DNA of 64,000 nucleotides. It comes from Pseudactinotalea terrae. GTDB taxonomy: Bacteria > Actinomycetota > Actinomycetes > Actinomycetales > Beutenbergiaceae. Shown piece after piece: positions 56,172 to 64,000 of the stretch (its first letter is position 1; every line of letters begins with the position of its first letter). The notes beneath the pieces are model-generated. The model saw only the letters and a list, made by a program, of their open reading frames with translations, ran no database searches and was not told where the DNA came from. The stretch lies in NCBI RefSeq assembly GCF_009733845.1, contig NZ_WNXZ01000001.1, positions 1,467,129 to 1,531,128 on the forward strand. The letters run 5' to 3'. Both the position numbers and the translations under genes were made by a program.

Positions 56172-57905
56172 TCATCCCGCGGAGAGGACCTCGAGCTCGG
56201 CGATCGTCGTGTAGCAGCCGGACCCGCCGGGCGTCCCCGCGATCCTGACGCCGTCGACCGCCACCGGCTCGAACGTGAACCGGTACTCGGCCTCGTCGGC
56301 CGCGCTGGCGTCGCCAGGGTACGCGGGCGAGACGGTGACGCCCCCGAGGGCGCTCCAGACACCGTCGATGCGCACCTCGACGGCGGGGACGCCCTCGAAC
56401 CAGCCGCCGTCGTCGGGCGTGGGGCCGGGAACCATGACCACCTCATCGATCACGACGGGGTGCGGGAGCTCGATGCCCCACTGGTCGCGCAGCTTCGAGG
56501 TCCCGTTCCACGAGGAGACGGCCGTGGTCGGGTTGTCATCGGTCAGCGCACCGATGTTGCCGTAGCGCGCGTGCGTGTCGACGACCACCGCGCCGCTGCC
56601 GGTCGCCGGGTCGGTGAGGTCGGTGCCCGGCTCGGGCTCGAACGGCGCGGCCTCGGGATCGCGCAGGGTCAGCGCGATCGGGCGCAGGGCGTAGTGATAG
56701 GTGGTGAGCTCGCCCGGGCCGGCGGCGCCCACGAACCAGTTGGCCTGCGCCCACAGGTGCAGGCCGTCCGCGGAGATGAACTTCGACGGCGTGGTGACGG
56801 CGTAGCCGCCGTTGACCCAGCCGGCCGGGTTCTCGGCGCCGTACCAGGGGTACGGCCCGAAGTCGCGCCGGGCGAACAGCTCCCAGGGACCCCAGGGCGC
56901 CGAGGACTCGTAGAGCTCCCACGTGAACTCGGTCCAGGAGGTGTACAGGTACCGGTCGATCGGGGCGTCGTAGACGATCCCGCCCTGCGAGATCACGGTC
57001 GAGCTCCGCGGCCCGTCGACGGAGAGGTCCTGGTAGACACGGCGCTCGTCGTGCAGCACCGCGACGCGCTCCTCGATCTCGGCGGACCACCGCGGCGCCT
57101 CACCCTCGGCGCCCGCGAAGAACTCCCAGGCGGAGCGGTCCTGGATGGAGCTCGCCGGCACCCGCGCGAGGTAGAGGTCCACGGGATCGGGCACCGTGTC
57201 GCTGAAGGAGTCGCGCCAGTTGTTGTCCAGGCCGTAGGCGTAGACATACTCCTCACCACCGGGCTCCACCGCGGCCGCCAGGCCGTTGCTCTGGCCAAGA
57301 TCGAGGAACATCACGGTGGTGAAGACGTAGTCCGAGAACATCGGCTCGTCCGCCCAGGTCCAGGTGCGGCCGTAGTCGTCCGAGCGGACGATCGTCGCCG
57401 CCGGTGCGTCGTTGAACGCGAGCGCGGCCGGCTTCATGCGCAGGTCCTGGACGGCCAAGTAGAGCTCGTCGCGGCCGTCGCCGTCACCGTCGACGGCGAC
57501 CATCCCGGTGGGCTTGCGGTTGTACTCGGCCGGGTCGGACCACAGCGGCGCGACGGCGGCGCCTGATGCGAGCCGCATGCCGGTCAGCCCCTCCTCGGGC
57601 GTGCCGTCCACGCGGTTGACGACGATGTCGGCGAACGCCGCGGTCGAGAACCCGCGGCCGTCGCCGTTGGCGGTGTAGAGGTAGCCGTCGTCGGCCCAGG
57701 CGGCCGGCCACAGGTCACCGTCGCTGTCGGTCGCGACGCTCGAGTGGTACGGGATGTCGATCGTGGCGAAGGTGGTCGACGTCGGCGCGTGCGGGTCGGC
57801 CGGCGGCGGCTCCCCTGTCGGCGACTCCGAGGTGCACGCTCCGAGGGCGAGCGCGGCGGCCGCGAGCGGTGCAGCCGCAGTGCGCGCGCGGGATCGAGTG
57901 GTCAT
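56172..57905 (-). CDS. Secreted lipoprotein, DUF4185-like with carbohydrate-binding tail
   Basis: A 577-residue lipoprotein. The signal peptide ends LALGAC, with the cysteine near residue 24. A five- to six-blade beta-propeller-like region covers about 45-410 (WPAAWADDGYLYTANGDG, PTGMVAVDGDGDGRDELYLA, YGRTWTWADEPMFSD, YDAPIDRYLYTSWTEF) and matches DUF4185-type glycan enzymes in style. Residues about 440-575 resemble a discoidin (F5/8 type C) domain. DUF4185 proteins are suspected glycoside hydrolases, unproven. A LacI-type operator lies 22 bases upstream of the start. It interrupts the truB-ribF neighbourhood. Confidence 0.7.
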   Translation of the reverse strand: MTTRSRARTAAAPLAAAALALGACTSESPTGEPPPADPHAPTSTTFATIDIPYHSSVATDSDGDLWPAAWADDGYLYTANGDGRGFSTAAFADIVVNRVDGTPEEGLTGMRLASGAAVAPLWSDPAEYNRKPTGMVAVDGDGDGRDELYLAVQDLRMKPAALAFNDAPAATIVRSDDYGRTWTWADEPMFSDYVFTTVMFLDLGQSNGLAAAVEPGGEEYVYAYGLDNNWRDSFSDTVPDPVDLYLARVPASSIQDRSAWEFFAGAEGEAPRWSAEIEERVAVLHDERRVYQDLSVDGPRSSTVISQGGIVYDAPIDRYLYTSWTEFTWELYESSAPWGPWELFARRDFGPYPWYGAENPAGWVNGGYAVTTPSKFISADGLHLWAQANWFVGAAGPGELTTYHYALRPIALTLRDPEAAPFEPEPGTDLTDPATGSGAVVVDTHARYGNIGALTDDNPTTAVSSWNGTSKLRDQWGIELPHPVVIDEVVMVPGPTPDDGGWFEGVPAVEVRIDGVWSALGGVTVSPAYPGDASAADEAEYRFTFEPVAVDGVRIAGTPGGSGCYTTIAELEVLSAG

Positions 57906-57926
57906 ACGTTCGCCCCGCCTTCGCCA

Positions 57927-57938
57927 GTAATCGTTTTC
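57927..57938. promoter_or_regulatory. LacI-family operator-like site
   Basis: Read on the minus strand, GAAAACGATTAC fits the G-N-A-A-N-C-G-N-T-T-N-C pattern of actinobacterial LacI-type operators with a central CG. It lies 22 bases before the lipoprotein start. No lacI gene is nearby. Confidence 0.5.
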
Positions 57939-58008
57939 TCACCGTAGGCGACGAAGGCCGCCCGGTCAATCCGAGCGGCCTGGGTCTCACGCCGTACGAC
58001 GTGCGGTG

Positions 58009-58701
58009 TCAGTCGGCCGAGCCGTCCTCGGCGAGGATGCGGTAGACGGCGGTGCGCGCGTCGGTCAGCGCCTGGGCCGCCCGCTTCTGCTGGTCGGGCG
58101 TGCCGACCCGGAACACCTGCTTGCTGGCCTCGGCCAGCCCCATCATCGCCTCGCGCAGGGCGAAGACGGTCTCGCCGCCCTCCCCCTCCGGCTGCTCCCA
58201 GGGACTGCCGAGGCGCTCACGGTTCTCGTTGACATAGGTCCCGCCGGCCTCGGTCAGCGAGGCGGTCTTGCGGCCATCGACGGGCTCGATGGTCACGAGC
58301 CCCTCGTCCTCGAGAACCTGCAGCGTGGGGTAGATCGACCCCGCACTCGGGGTCCATGCCCCGTCGGAACGCTCGGCGATGTCCTGGATCAGCTGGTAGC
58401 CGTGCCGCGGCCCCTCCTCCAGCAGGAGCAGGATCGCCGCACGCACGTCACCGCGCGGTCGCCCTCGGCCACGACGGCCGCGATGTCCTCCCGGTCCGAA
58501 GCCGGGGCCGAACCCCGGCCCGAAGCCCGGCCCGCCTCGGCCGCGGCCCCGGCCGCGACGCGGCCTGTCGCCCTCCTCGGCATCCTGGTCGTCGAACGCC
58601 CTGTGCACGAAGCCGGGGCCCACCGCGTCGCCGAAGCTGGGGCGGCGGCGACCGCGACGCGGCGCGCTGTCCCCGGCGCTGTTGTGGTCTGTGAATCGCA
58701 T
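58009..58701 (-). CDS. PadR-family transcriptional regulator
   Basis: A 230-residue repressor. Residues about 1-85 are Arg/Gly/Pro-rich and disordered with four GPGFGP-type repeats. The PadR winged helix follows (RAAILLLLEEGPRHGYQLIQDI, AGSIYPTLQVLEDEGLV, about 90-165), then a C-terminal dimerisation helix. AAGGAG lies eight bases before the ATG at 58701. An AT-rich palindrome overlapping a TTGACA-type promoter lies just upstream, suggesting autorepression. The target may be the divergent pair at 58848. The tetrad-like Gly/Arg N-terminus is unusual for PadR. Confidence 0.88.
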   Translation of the reverse strand: MRFTDHNSAGDSAPRRGRRRPSFGDAVGPGFVHRAFDDQDAEEGDRPRRGRGRGRGGPGFGPGFGPGFGPGGHRGRRGRGRPRGDVRAAILLLLEEGPRHGYQLIQDIAERSDGAWTPSAGSIYPTLQVLEDEGLVTIEPVDGRKTASLTEAGGTYVNENRERLGSPWEQPEGEGGETVFALREAMMGLAEASKQVFRVGTPDQQKRAAQALTDARTAVYRILAEDGSAD

Positions 58702-58727
58702 GTGTGTCTCCTTTCGCGATGCACTCA

Positions 58728-58756
58728 CGATATATCGACACTGTATCGGATGTCAA
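58728..58756 (-). promoter_or_regulatory. padR promoter with overlapping palindromic operator
   Basis: On the minus strand, TTGACA (58751-58756) and TATATC (58729-58734) are 16 bases apart. CGATATATCG (58728-58737) is a perfect palindrome, and CGATA/TATCG (58728-58732 and 58744-58748) makes a wider one. This is the only near-consensus -35/-10 pair that I noted. Confidence 0.6.
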
Positions 58757-58847
58757 CACGCGTCGCGCTGTCAGATGCCACGGCCGCGGAAGTTTCCGCC
58801 TGGTCACCTCTGGTGGGGACGACGGCCGCGTCCGTACCGTCGGTCGC

Positions 58848-59363
58848 ATGTCCTCCACCCCGGTCGCCGCGACGAGGATCTCGACGGCGGAGCTCTCCTG
58901 GCTGCTGTCGCTGCGACCCGGCAGGCCGGCGACCTTGGTCGCCGCGGCGCTAGACCTGCCGCTGCCGCTGCCCGACCGGTCGCCGGAGGCGAGCGTCCTC
59001 GAGGACCTGCTCGCCGACGGGCGAGCCCAGGAACGCAGAGGCGAGGTGCTCCCCCGCGGCGAGTCCGCCGTCGTCGGCGATGCGCTGACCTCGGCAACGG
59101 CACTGATCTCGGTCGGCGACGAGCAGGGGCTGGCCGCACTGCTCGCGGTCGGTGCCGACCGGGTGCTGCTCCTCGCGCCCGCCGGGGCGGCGGTCGAGGT
59201 GGCGGCCCTCGACGCGGCCACCACGCCCGGTGCCGCGGTGGCGGCGCTCGCGAGCAGCGTCGGTCAGCGGGCGCGTGTGATGGTCGCGCTCGCCGACGCC
59301 GAGATCACCGCCGTCGAGCCCGGTCCGCAGCTGGCCGATCGTGTGGACGGGCTGCTGCGATGA
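58848..59363 (+). CDS. Unknown protein coupled to the WXG100/hydrolase gene
   Basis: A 171-residue Ala/Leu/Asp-rich cytoplasmic protein without signal peptide or helices long enough for membranes. The N-terminus ISTAELSWLLSLRPGRPATL and the later VGADRVLLLAPAGAAVEVAAL, DAATTPGAAVAALASSVG remind me of EspG-type secretion chaperones, but the match is weak and I do not claim it. ATG 58848 follows TACCGT by seven bases. Its stop overlaps the next ATG, so the products are made together and may interact. Confidence 0.65.
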   Translation: MSSTPVAATRISTAELSWLLSLRPGRPATLVAAALDLPLPLPDRSPEASVLEDLLADGRAQERRGEVLPRGESAVVGDALTSATALISVGDEQGLAALLAVGADRVLLLAPAGAAVEVAALDAATTPGAAVAALASSVGQRARVMVALADAEITAVEPGPQLADRVDGLLR

Positions 59364-60490
59364 CCGCCGTCAGCCACGGCGCCGATCTGGCGGCGCTGCG
59401 CGACTGGTCGGCCGCGGCCGGCGCGGGCGCCGAGCAGCTGCAGGAGATCGCGACCGGCCTCGACCGCTGCCTGACGGTGTTCGCGTGGACCGGGCCGGAC
59501 CACCTGCGGTTCTCCGAGGCCTGGCAGCGCCACCTCACTCCAGCGCTCCGCGATGTCAGCGCCGGGCTCGCTGCCGCGTCGGACCAGGTCGCGCGGGAGG
59601 CGAACGAGCAGGAGAACGCGAGCAACGACGCCCGTGAGGCGCGGGAGGCCGGCTGGGCACGCGGCGCGGGCCGCGCCATCCTCGGGCTGCTCGGGGGTGC
59701 GATCGGCGGCCCCGTGGGCACGATCCTCGGGGCACTGGCGGGACCACGGCTGGTGGACCACCTCGTCGGGGTCGCCGATGTCCGGGCCGATCGCACGGTG
59801 GTCACCGAGATCACCGCCGGTGCCGGCATCCGCGACGCACTGCCCACTAGCCCGGCCGACATGCTCCACGACATGTCAGCGATGTACGACCACGACGGCG
59901 CGGTCCGGGTCGACCTCGTCACCCGACCGGACGGCAGCCAGGTCGCGCTCATGTACGTGCCTGGCACGCAGGACTGGTCGATGGATACCGAGGGCAGCAA
60001 CCCGATGGGTGCCTATGGCGCTGTCGGTGCGGCCTCGGGCAAGGACACTCCCCTGCGGCAGCTCATGCTCGAGTCGATGCAGGAGATCCCCGAGGGGGTC
60101 CCGATCCACCTGGCCACGCACAGCCAGAGCAGCTTCGCCGCGCTCGACCTCGCCGCCGATCCCTACGTGCGCGCCCGCCACGACATCGCCTCGGTCGTCA
60201 CCACCGGCGCCGGTGGCGGCAACTTCGACATCCCCGAGGGCACCACGATCGTCTCGGTACGGAACCCCTTCGACCCGGTCGCACGCATCGGCGGGGCCCC
60301 CGAGCGCGCGATCGAGGTGATCGGCGCCTGGAGCGGCGACCACCCGCACTCATCTGACCAGTACGCCGCTCTCGTGGCGCGCGCCAGCAGCCCCGAGCTC
60401 GACGCCTGGTGGCGCAGCGTGGGCATCGACCCCGGCTCCGCCGTCGAGACCCGCGTGTTCCAGGGCACCGTCACCGGCCCCCGCGACTGA
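59360..60490 (+). CDS. WXG100-like domain fused to glycine-zipper and alpha/beta hydrolase
   Basis: A 376-residue protein. Residues 1-90 form a helical hairpin with W43-T-G45, the WXG turn of type VII secretion substrates. Residues about 101-128 are a Gly-rich hydrophobic zipper (GLLGGAIGGPVGTILGALAG). From about 160 a hydrolase-like domain follows: nucleophile region THSQSSFAAL (S255), NPFDPVARIGG (D305) and GDHPHSSDQY (H328 or H330). The nucleophile elbow is H-S-Q-S, not G-x-S-x-G, so activity needs testing. No type VII machinery lies in the window. ATGA overlap with the preceding gene. It lies divergent from padR. Confidence 0.72.
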   Translation: MTAVSHGADLAALRDWSAAAGAGAEQLQEIATGLDRCLTVFAWTGPDHLRFSEAWQRHLTPALRDVSAGLAAASDQVAREANEQENASNDAREAREAGWARGAGRAILGLLGGAIGGPVGTILGALAGPRLVDHLVGVADVRADRTVVTEITAGAGIRDALPTSPADMLHDMSAMYDHDGAVRVDLVTRPDGSQVALMYVPGTQDWSMDTEGSNPMGAYGAVGAASGKDTPLRQLMLESMQEIPEGVPIHLATHSQSSFAALDLAADPYVRARHDIASVVTTGAGGGNFDIPEGTTIVSVRNPFDPVARIGGAPERAIEVIGAWSGDHPHSSDQYAALVARASSPELDAWWRSVGIDPGSAVETRVFQGTVTGPRD

Positions 60491-60498
60491 CCGCGACC

Positions 60499-61389
60499 TC
60501 AGGCGGGGTCCAGGACCAGCGTGGGGCGGGCCTGAGCGCCCTTGTCGGTGAGCAGCGCCACGACGTGCCCGTCCGGCGCGAAGGCGGCGACGACGCCCTC
60601 GGAGCGCGAGGCAGCGACACCGCGGCCGAAGCGGAGCTCGATCGTCTCGGCGTCGGTGAGCTCGCGGGCCGGGAGCACGCGTCTGGCGACGTCGCTCATC
60701 CCGAGGAGGCTGACGCCGTCGGCCAGCTCCTCCAAGCCCGCCGCCTCCTCGACGGCGAAGCTCCCCACGTGGGTGCGGCGCAGCGCGGTGAGGTGACCGG
60801 CGCTGCCGAGCGCGGTCCCGAGGTCGCGCGCGAGGGCGCGGATGTAGGTGCCGCTGGAGCAGCGCACCTCGACGTCGAGGTCGAGCACAGGCGTGCCCTC
60901 GACCTCCTCACGGCGCGACGCCAGCACGGCGAAGGAGTGGATGGTCACCGGTCGGGCCGCGAGCGCGACCTCCTCCCCCGCGCGCACACGGGCGTAGGAG
61001 CGCCTGCCGTCGACCTTGATCGCGCTGACCGAGCTCGGGACCTGCTCGATCCGCCCCGTCAGATCTCCGACGGCGGAGCTCAGGCCGGCCTCGTCGACGT
61101 CACCGACGCCGGGGCTCGCCGTGACCTCACCCTCGGCGTCGTCGGTCACGGTGCTCTGGCCGAGCCGGATCGTGGCGCGGTAGGTCTTGTCGGCGCCGAC
61201 GAGGTAGGTCAGCAGCCGCGTGGCGCGGTTGACGCCGAGCAGGAGCAGCCCGGTCGCCATCGGATCGAGCGTGCCGGCGTGGCCGACCTTCTTGGTGCCG
61301 GCGAACCGGCGAACCCGCGCCACGACGTCGTGCGAGGTGATCCCCGCGGGCTTGTCGACCAGGACGAGGCCATCACCCACGGCGGTCAT
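60499..61389 (-). CDS. truB: tRNA pseudouridine-55 synthase TruB
   Basis: Makes pseudouridine 55 in the T loop of tRNAs; 296 residues. The catalytic aspartate is in HAGTLDPMATGLL (near residue 42), and TYRATIRLGQSTVTDDAEG and GTYIRALARDLG (near 178) are intact. ATG 61389 follows rbfA closely. infB-rbfA-truB order is conserved in bacteria. Confidence 0.96.
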   Translation of the reverse strand: MTAVGDGLVLVDKPAGITSHDVVARVRRFAGTKKVGHAGTLDPMATGLLLLGVNRATRLLTYLVGADKTYRATIRLGQSTVTDDAEGEVTASPGVGDVDEAGLSSAVGDLTGRIEQVPSSVSAIKVDGRRSYARVRAGEEVALAARPVTIHSFAVLASRREEVEGTPVLDLDVEVRCSSGTYIRALARDLGTALGSAGHLTALRRTHVGSFAVEEAAGLEELADGVSLLGMSDVARRVLPARELTDAETIELRFGRGVAASRSEGVVAAFAPDGHVVALLTDKGAQARPTLVLDPA

Positions 61390-61398
61390 GACGGCGGC

Positions 61399-61890
61399 TC
61401 AGCTCTTGTCGTCGGACGCGTCGTCGTCGGACCCGTCCTCGCCCTCGTCCACGGCGTCGTCGCCCACCGGTTCGGCCGGCTTGCGGTAGGGGTCGGCGTC
61501 GCCGGCGTAGGTGGCGCTCTCGCGCGCCTTCGCCAGCTCGGCGTCGCGCGCCGCAGCCTCGGAGAGCGCAGCCTCGAGATGGGCGGCGGTCTCGGGCACG
61601 GCGTCGAGCGTGAACTCGAGCGTGGGCGTGAGTCGCACACCGGTCTGGCGGCCCACCTCCGAGCGGATCAGCCCGGTCGCCGACGCGAGAGCCGTGGCTG
61701 AGTCGACGCGCGCCTGCTCGTCACCGAAGACGGTGTAGAAGACGGTCGCGTGCTGCAGGTCCCCGGTGACGCGCACCTCGGTGACGGTCACGAACCCGAG
61801 TCGAGGGTCCTTGACACGGGTGTCGAGCATCCGGGCCACGATCTCGTGGATGCGCTCCGCCAGCTTCCTGGCGCGTGGGTGGTCTGCCAC
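61399..61890 (-). CDS. rbfA: Ribosome-binding factor A
   Basis: Ribosome maturation factor binding the 16S 5' helix region; 163 residues. The KH-like core runs from about 5 to 115 (ARKLAERIHEIVARMLDTRVKDPRLGFVTVT); the C-terminal 45 residues are Asp/Glu-rich. GTG 61890 with GGAG upstream. It is 10 bases before truB. It is 137 bases after infB, which contains CGTCGGG/CCCGACG, a small hairpin. Confidence 0.95.
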   Translation of the reverse strand: MADHPRARKLAERIHEIVARMLDTRVKDPRLGFVTVTEVRVTGDLQHATVFYTVFGDEQARVDSATALASATGLIRSEVGRQTGVRLTPTLEFTLDAVPETAAHLEAALSEAAARDAELAKARESATYAGDADPYRKPAEPVGDDAVDEGEDGSDDDASDDKS

Positions 61891-62027
61891 TTGATCTTCT
61901 CCTTGGTCCCCCCGACCTCGCCGTCGGGTCCCGACGCCGATCCAGCGGTTCTGGGACGAGATCTCCTCGTCTCCCGAACGCGCCGAATCAGCGTCGAGAC
62001 CCTCTGGCCGAGGTCAGCGTGCGTGCG

Positions 62028-64000
62028 CTAGTCGCGCGGCTTCTCGCGCATCTCGAAGGTCTCGATCACATCGCCCTCGGCGACATCCCGCTGACCGAGA
62101 CCGATACCGCACTCGAAGCCCTCGCGGACCTCGGTGACGTCATCCTTCTCGCGGCGGAGGGACTCGATCGTGAGGTTGTCGGCGAGCACCACACCATCGC
62201 GCAGCAGGCGAGCCTTGCTGTTGCGGCGGATGACACCCGACCGGACGATCGAACCGGCGATGTTGCCGAACTTCGAGGATCGGAACACCTGTCGGATCTC
62301 GGCCGAGCCCAGCTGGACCTCTTCGAACTCCGGCTTGAGCATGCCCTTGAGTGCTGCTTCGACTTCCTCGATCGCCTGGTAGATGACCGAGTAGTACTTG
62401 ATGTCGACGCCCTCACGGTCGGCCATCTCGGCAACGCGCGGTGCGGTACGCACGTTGAAGCCGATGATGATCGCGTTGTCCACGGTGGCGAGGTTGACAT
62501 CGTTCTGCGTGATCGCACCGACACCACGGTGGATGATCCGCAGCTCGACCTCGTCGCCGACGTCGATCTTGAGCAGCGCGTCCTCGAGCGCCTCCACGGC
62601 ACCCGAGACATCGCCCTTGAGGACGAGGTTGAGGGTCTCGACCTTGCCGGCCTCGAGAGCCTGGGTGAAGTCCTCGAGCGACACGCGCTTGCGGCGCTTC
62701 GCCAGCGTGGCGGCACGCTCGGCGGCCTCCCGCTTGTCGGCGATCTGTCGTGCCGTGCGGTCATCGCGGGCCACCAGGAACGAGTCACCGGCGCGCGGGA
62801 CCGACGTCAGGCCGAGGACCTGGACCGGCCGCGCAGGCAGCGCGACGTCGAGGTTCTCGCCGTGCTCGTCGAACATCGCTCGCACACGACCGTGGGCGGT
62901 ACCCGCCACGATCGCGTCACCGACGGCCAGCGTGCCGGACTCGACCAGCACCGTGGCCACGGCACCGCGGCCGCGGTCGAGGTTGGCCTCGACAGCCACG
63001 CCTCGCGCAGCCTTGTCCGGGTTGGCACGCAGATCGAGGGCTGCGTCCGCGGTCAGCAGCACGGCCTCGAGCAGCTCGTCGATGCCGGTCCGCTGCTTGG
63101 CGGAGACGTCCACGAACATGGTCTCGCCGCCGTACTCCTCGGCCACCAGGTTGTACTCGGTGAGCTGGGCACGGATCTTGTCCGGGCTCGCGCCCTCCTT
63201 GTCGACCTTGTTGACGGCCACCACGATCGGCACTCCTGCCGCCTGCACGTGGTTGATCGCCTCGACTGTCTGCGGCATCACGCCGTCATCGGCAGCGACC
63301 ACGAGGATCGCGATGTCCGTGACCTTCGCACCACGCGCACGCATGGCGGTGAACGCCTCGTGACCCGGGGTGTCGATGAAGGTGATCGGACGATCCTGGC
63401 CCTCGTGCTCGGTGTGCACCTGGTAGGCACCGATGTGCTGGGTGATGCCACCGGCCTCATCGCCTGCCACGTCGGTGCGCCGGATCGCGTCCAGCAGCGC
63501 CGTCTTGCCGTGGTCGACGTGACCCATGACGGTCACCACCGGCGGGCGCGCCTCGAGCTCGTCGTCGCCCTCGGCGTCCTCCTCGGCCTGCAGGTCGATG
63601 TCGAAGCTCTCGAGCAGCTCGCGGTCCTCCTCCTCGGGGGACACGATCTCGATCACGTAGCCGAGCTCGGCACCGAGTGTCTGGAACGTGTCCTCGTCGA
63701 GGGACTGGGTCGCTGTGGCCATCTCACCGAGGTGGAACAGCACGGTGACCAGGCTCGCAGGGTTCGCGTCGATACGGTCTGCGAAGTCGCTCAGCGAGGC
63801 ACCCGCACGGATGCGGATGACGGTGCTGCCATCGCCACGGGGGACGCTGACACCACCGAGCGACGGCGCGCCCTGCTGCTCGAACTCGAGACGCTTCGCG
63901 CGCTTGCTCTTACGGCCTCGCGCGGGGCGACCACCAGCGCGACCGAACGCGCCCTGCGTGCCACCGCGACCGCCGCGGCCACCGCCACGACCGCCACCGA
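62028..64000 (-). CDS. infB: Translation initiation factor IF-2, C-terminal part, cut by window end
   Basis: GTPase that places initiator tRNA on the ribosome. The 657 codons in the window lack the N-terminus, which is beyond 64000. The visible start is the Gly/Arg-rich low-complexity region ([23 protein letters not shown]), followed by the G domain with [20 protein letters not shown] and NKVDK, then domains II to IV with the Cys-containing [12 protein letters not shown] near the end. It heads the infB-rbfA-truB segment. Confidence 0.96.
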   Translation of the reverse strand, partial: GGGRGGGRGGRGGTQGAFGRAGGRPARGRKSKRAKRLEFEQQGAPSLGGVSVPRGDGSTVIRIRAGASLSDFADRIDANPASLVTVLFHLGEMATATQSLDEDTFQTLGAELGYVIEIVSPEEEDRELLESFDIDLQAEEDAEGDDELEARPPVVTVMGHVDHGKTALLDAIRRTDVAGDEAGGITQHIGAYQVHTEHEGQDRPITFIDTPGHEAFTAMRARGAKVTDIAILVVAADDGVMPQTVEAINHVQAAGVPIVVAVNKVDKEGASPDKIRAQLTEYNLVAEEYGGETMFVDVSAKQRTGIDELLEAVLLTADAALDLRANPDKAARGVAVEANLDRGRGAVATVLVESGTLAVGDAIVAGTAHGRVRAMFDEHGENLDVALPARPVQVLGLTSVPRAGDSFLVARDDRTARQIADKREAAERAATLAKRRKRVSLEDFTQALEAGKVETLNLVLKGDVSGAVEALEDALLKIDVGDEVELRIIHRGVGAITQNDVNLATVDNAIIIGFNVRTAPRVAEMADREGVDIKYYSVIYQAIEEVEAALKGMLKPEFEEVQLGSAEIRQVFRSSKFGNIAGSIVRSGVIRRNSKARLLRDGVVLADNLTIESLRREKDDVTEVREGFECGIGLGQRDVAEGDVIETFEMREKPRD

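Noticed and set aside
55062..57566. An 834-codon plus-strand ORF
   Set aside because: It runs antisense across the GNAT, ribF and lipoprotein genes, which all have clear family motifs.

Overview
The window is GC-rich DNA with short intergenic gaps, frequent 4-base ATGA/GTGA gene overlaps, many GTG starts and some TTG starts. Its gene content and order point to an actinobacterium of the Micrococcales type. This placement is inferred from gene order and protein resemblance; no search was run. Much of it is one conserved chromosomal neighbourhood, read mainly on the minus strand and interrupted by accessory genes.

Region by region: (1) 1-7.5 kb holds the start of hflX, a small methyltransferase, an XRE-cupin regulator divergent from a thioredoxin-reductase-like enzyme, dapF-miaA, two tandem YbjN genes and miaB. 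(2) 7.7-11.1 kb is a glutamate-type ABC importer (gluABCD) with a strong hairpin after the binding-protein gene. (3) 11.1-13.3 kb is recX and recA, with an SOS box in the recA upstream region. (4) 13.3-22 kb is accessory: a TPR/BTAD regulator followed by a possible 17-residue peptide ORF, a stand-alone LigD-type polymerase domain, a hotdog-like protein, a drug-type ABC exporter, a maltokinase-cap-like protein, DUF3046 and DinB. (5) 22-28.3 kb is lhr-bioY-nei. (6) 28.3-35.3 kb is clgR-like, cinA/pncC, pgsA, a CapA-like protein, a DUF2975/HTH pair and ftsK. (7) 35.4-41.6 kb is a VOC protein, a secreted GH43 enzyme, RNase J, dapA and a GNAT. (8) 41.8-44.7 kb is a DUF222/HNH gene with an internal 36-bp repeat, followed by a non-coding block with a 46-bp tandem repeat and twelve copies of a heptamer. 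(9) 44.7-50.4 kb is a LysR-type effector domain lacking its HTH, DUF5997, dapB, DinB, a YqhA-like membrane protein and an MFS/LysR divergent pair. (10) 50.4-64 kb is M16 protease, pnp, rpsO, GNAT, ribF, a DUF4185-like lipoprotein, PadR, a WXG100/alpha-beta-hydrolase pair, truB, rbfA and the C-terminal two thirds of infB.

Functionally, the core covers tRNA modification (miaA, miaB, truB), lysine/peptidoglycan precursor synthesis (dapA, dapB, dapF), RNA decay and translation (RNase J, pnp, rpsO, rbfA, infB, hflX), DNA repair (recA, recX, lhr, nei, the LigD-like polymerase) and chromosome segregation (ftsK).

The most striking window-wide pattern is promoter architecture. About twenty genes have a TANNNT -10 hexamer ending 6 to 8 bases before the start codon and no Shine-Dalgarno, as expected for leaderless transcripts. 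The candidates most worth following as undescribed biology are the TPR/BTAD regulator with its adjacent mini-ORF (13793-15902) and the WXG100/glycine-zipper/hydrolase operon (58848-60490).
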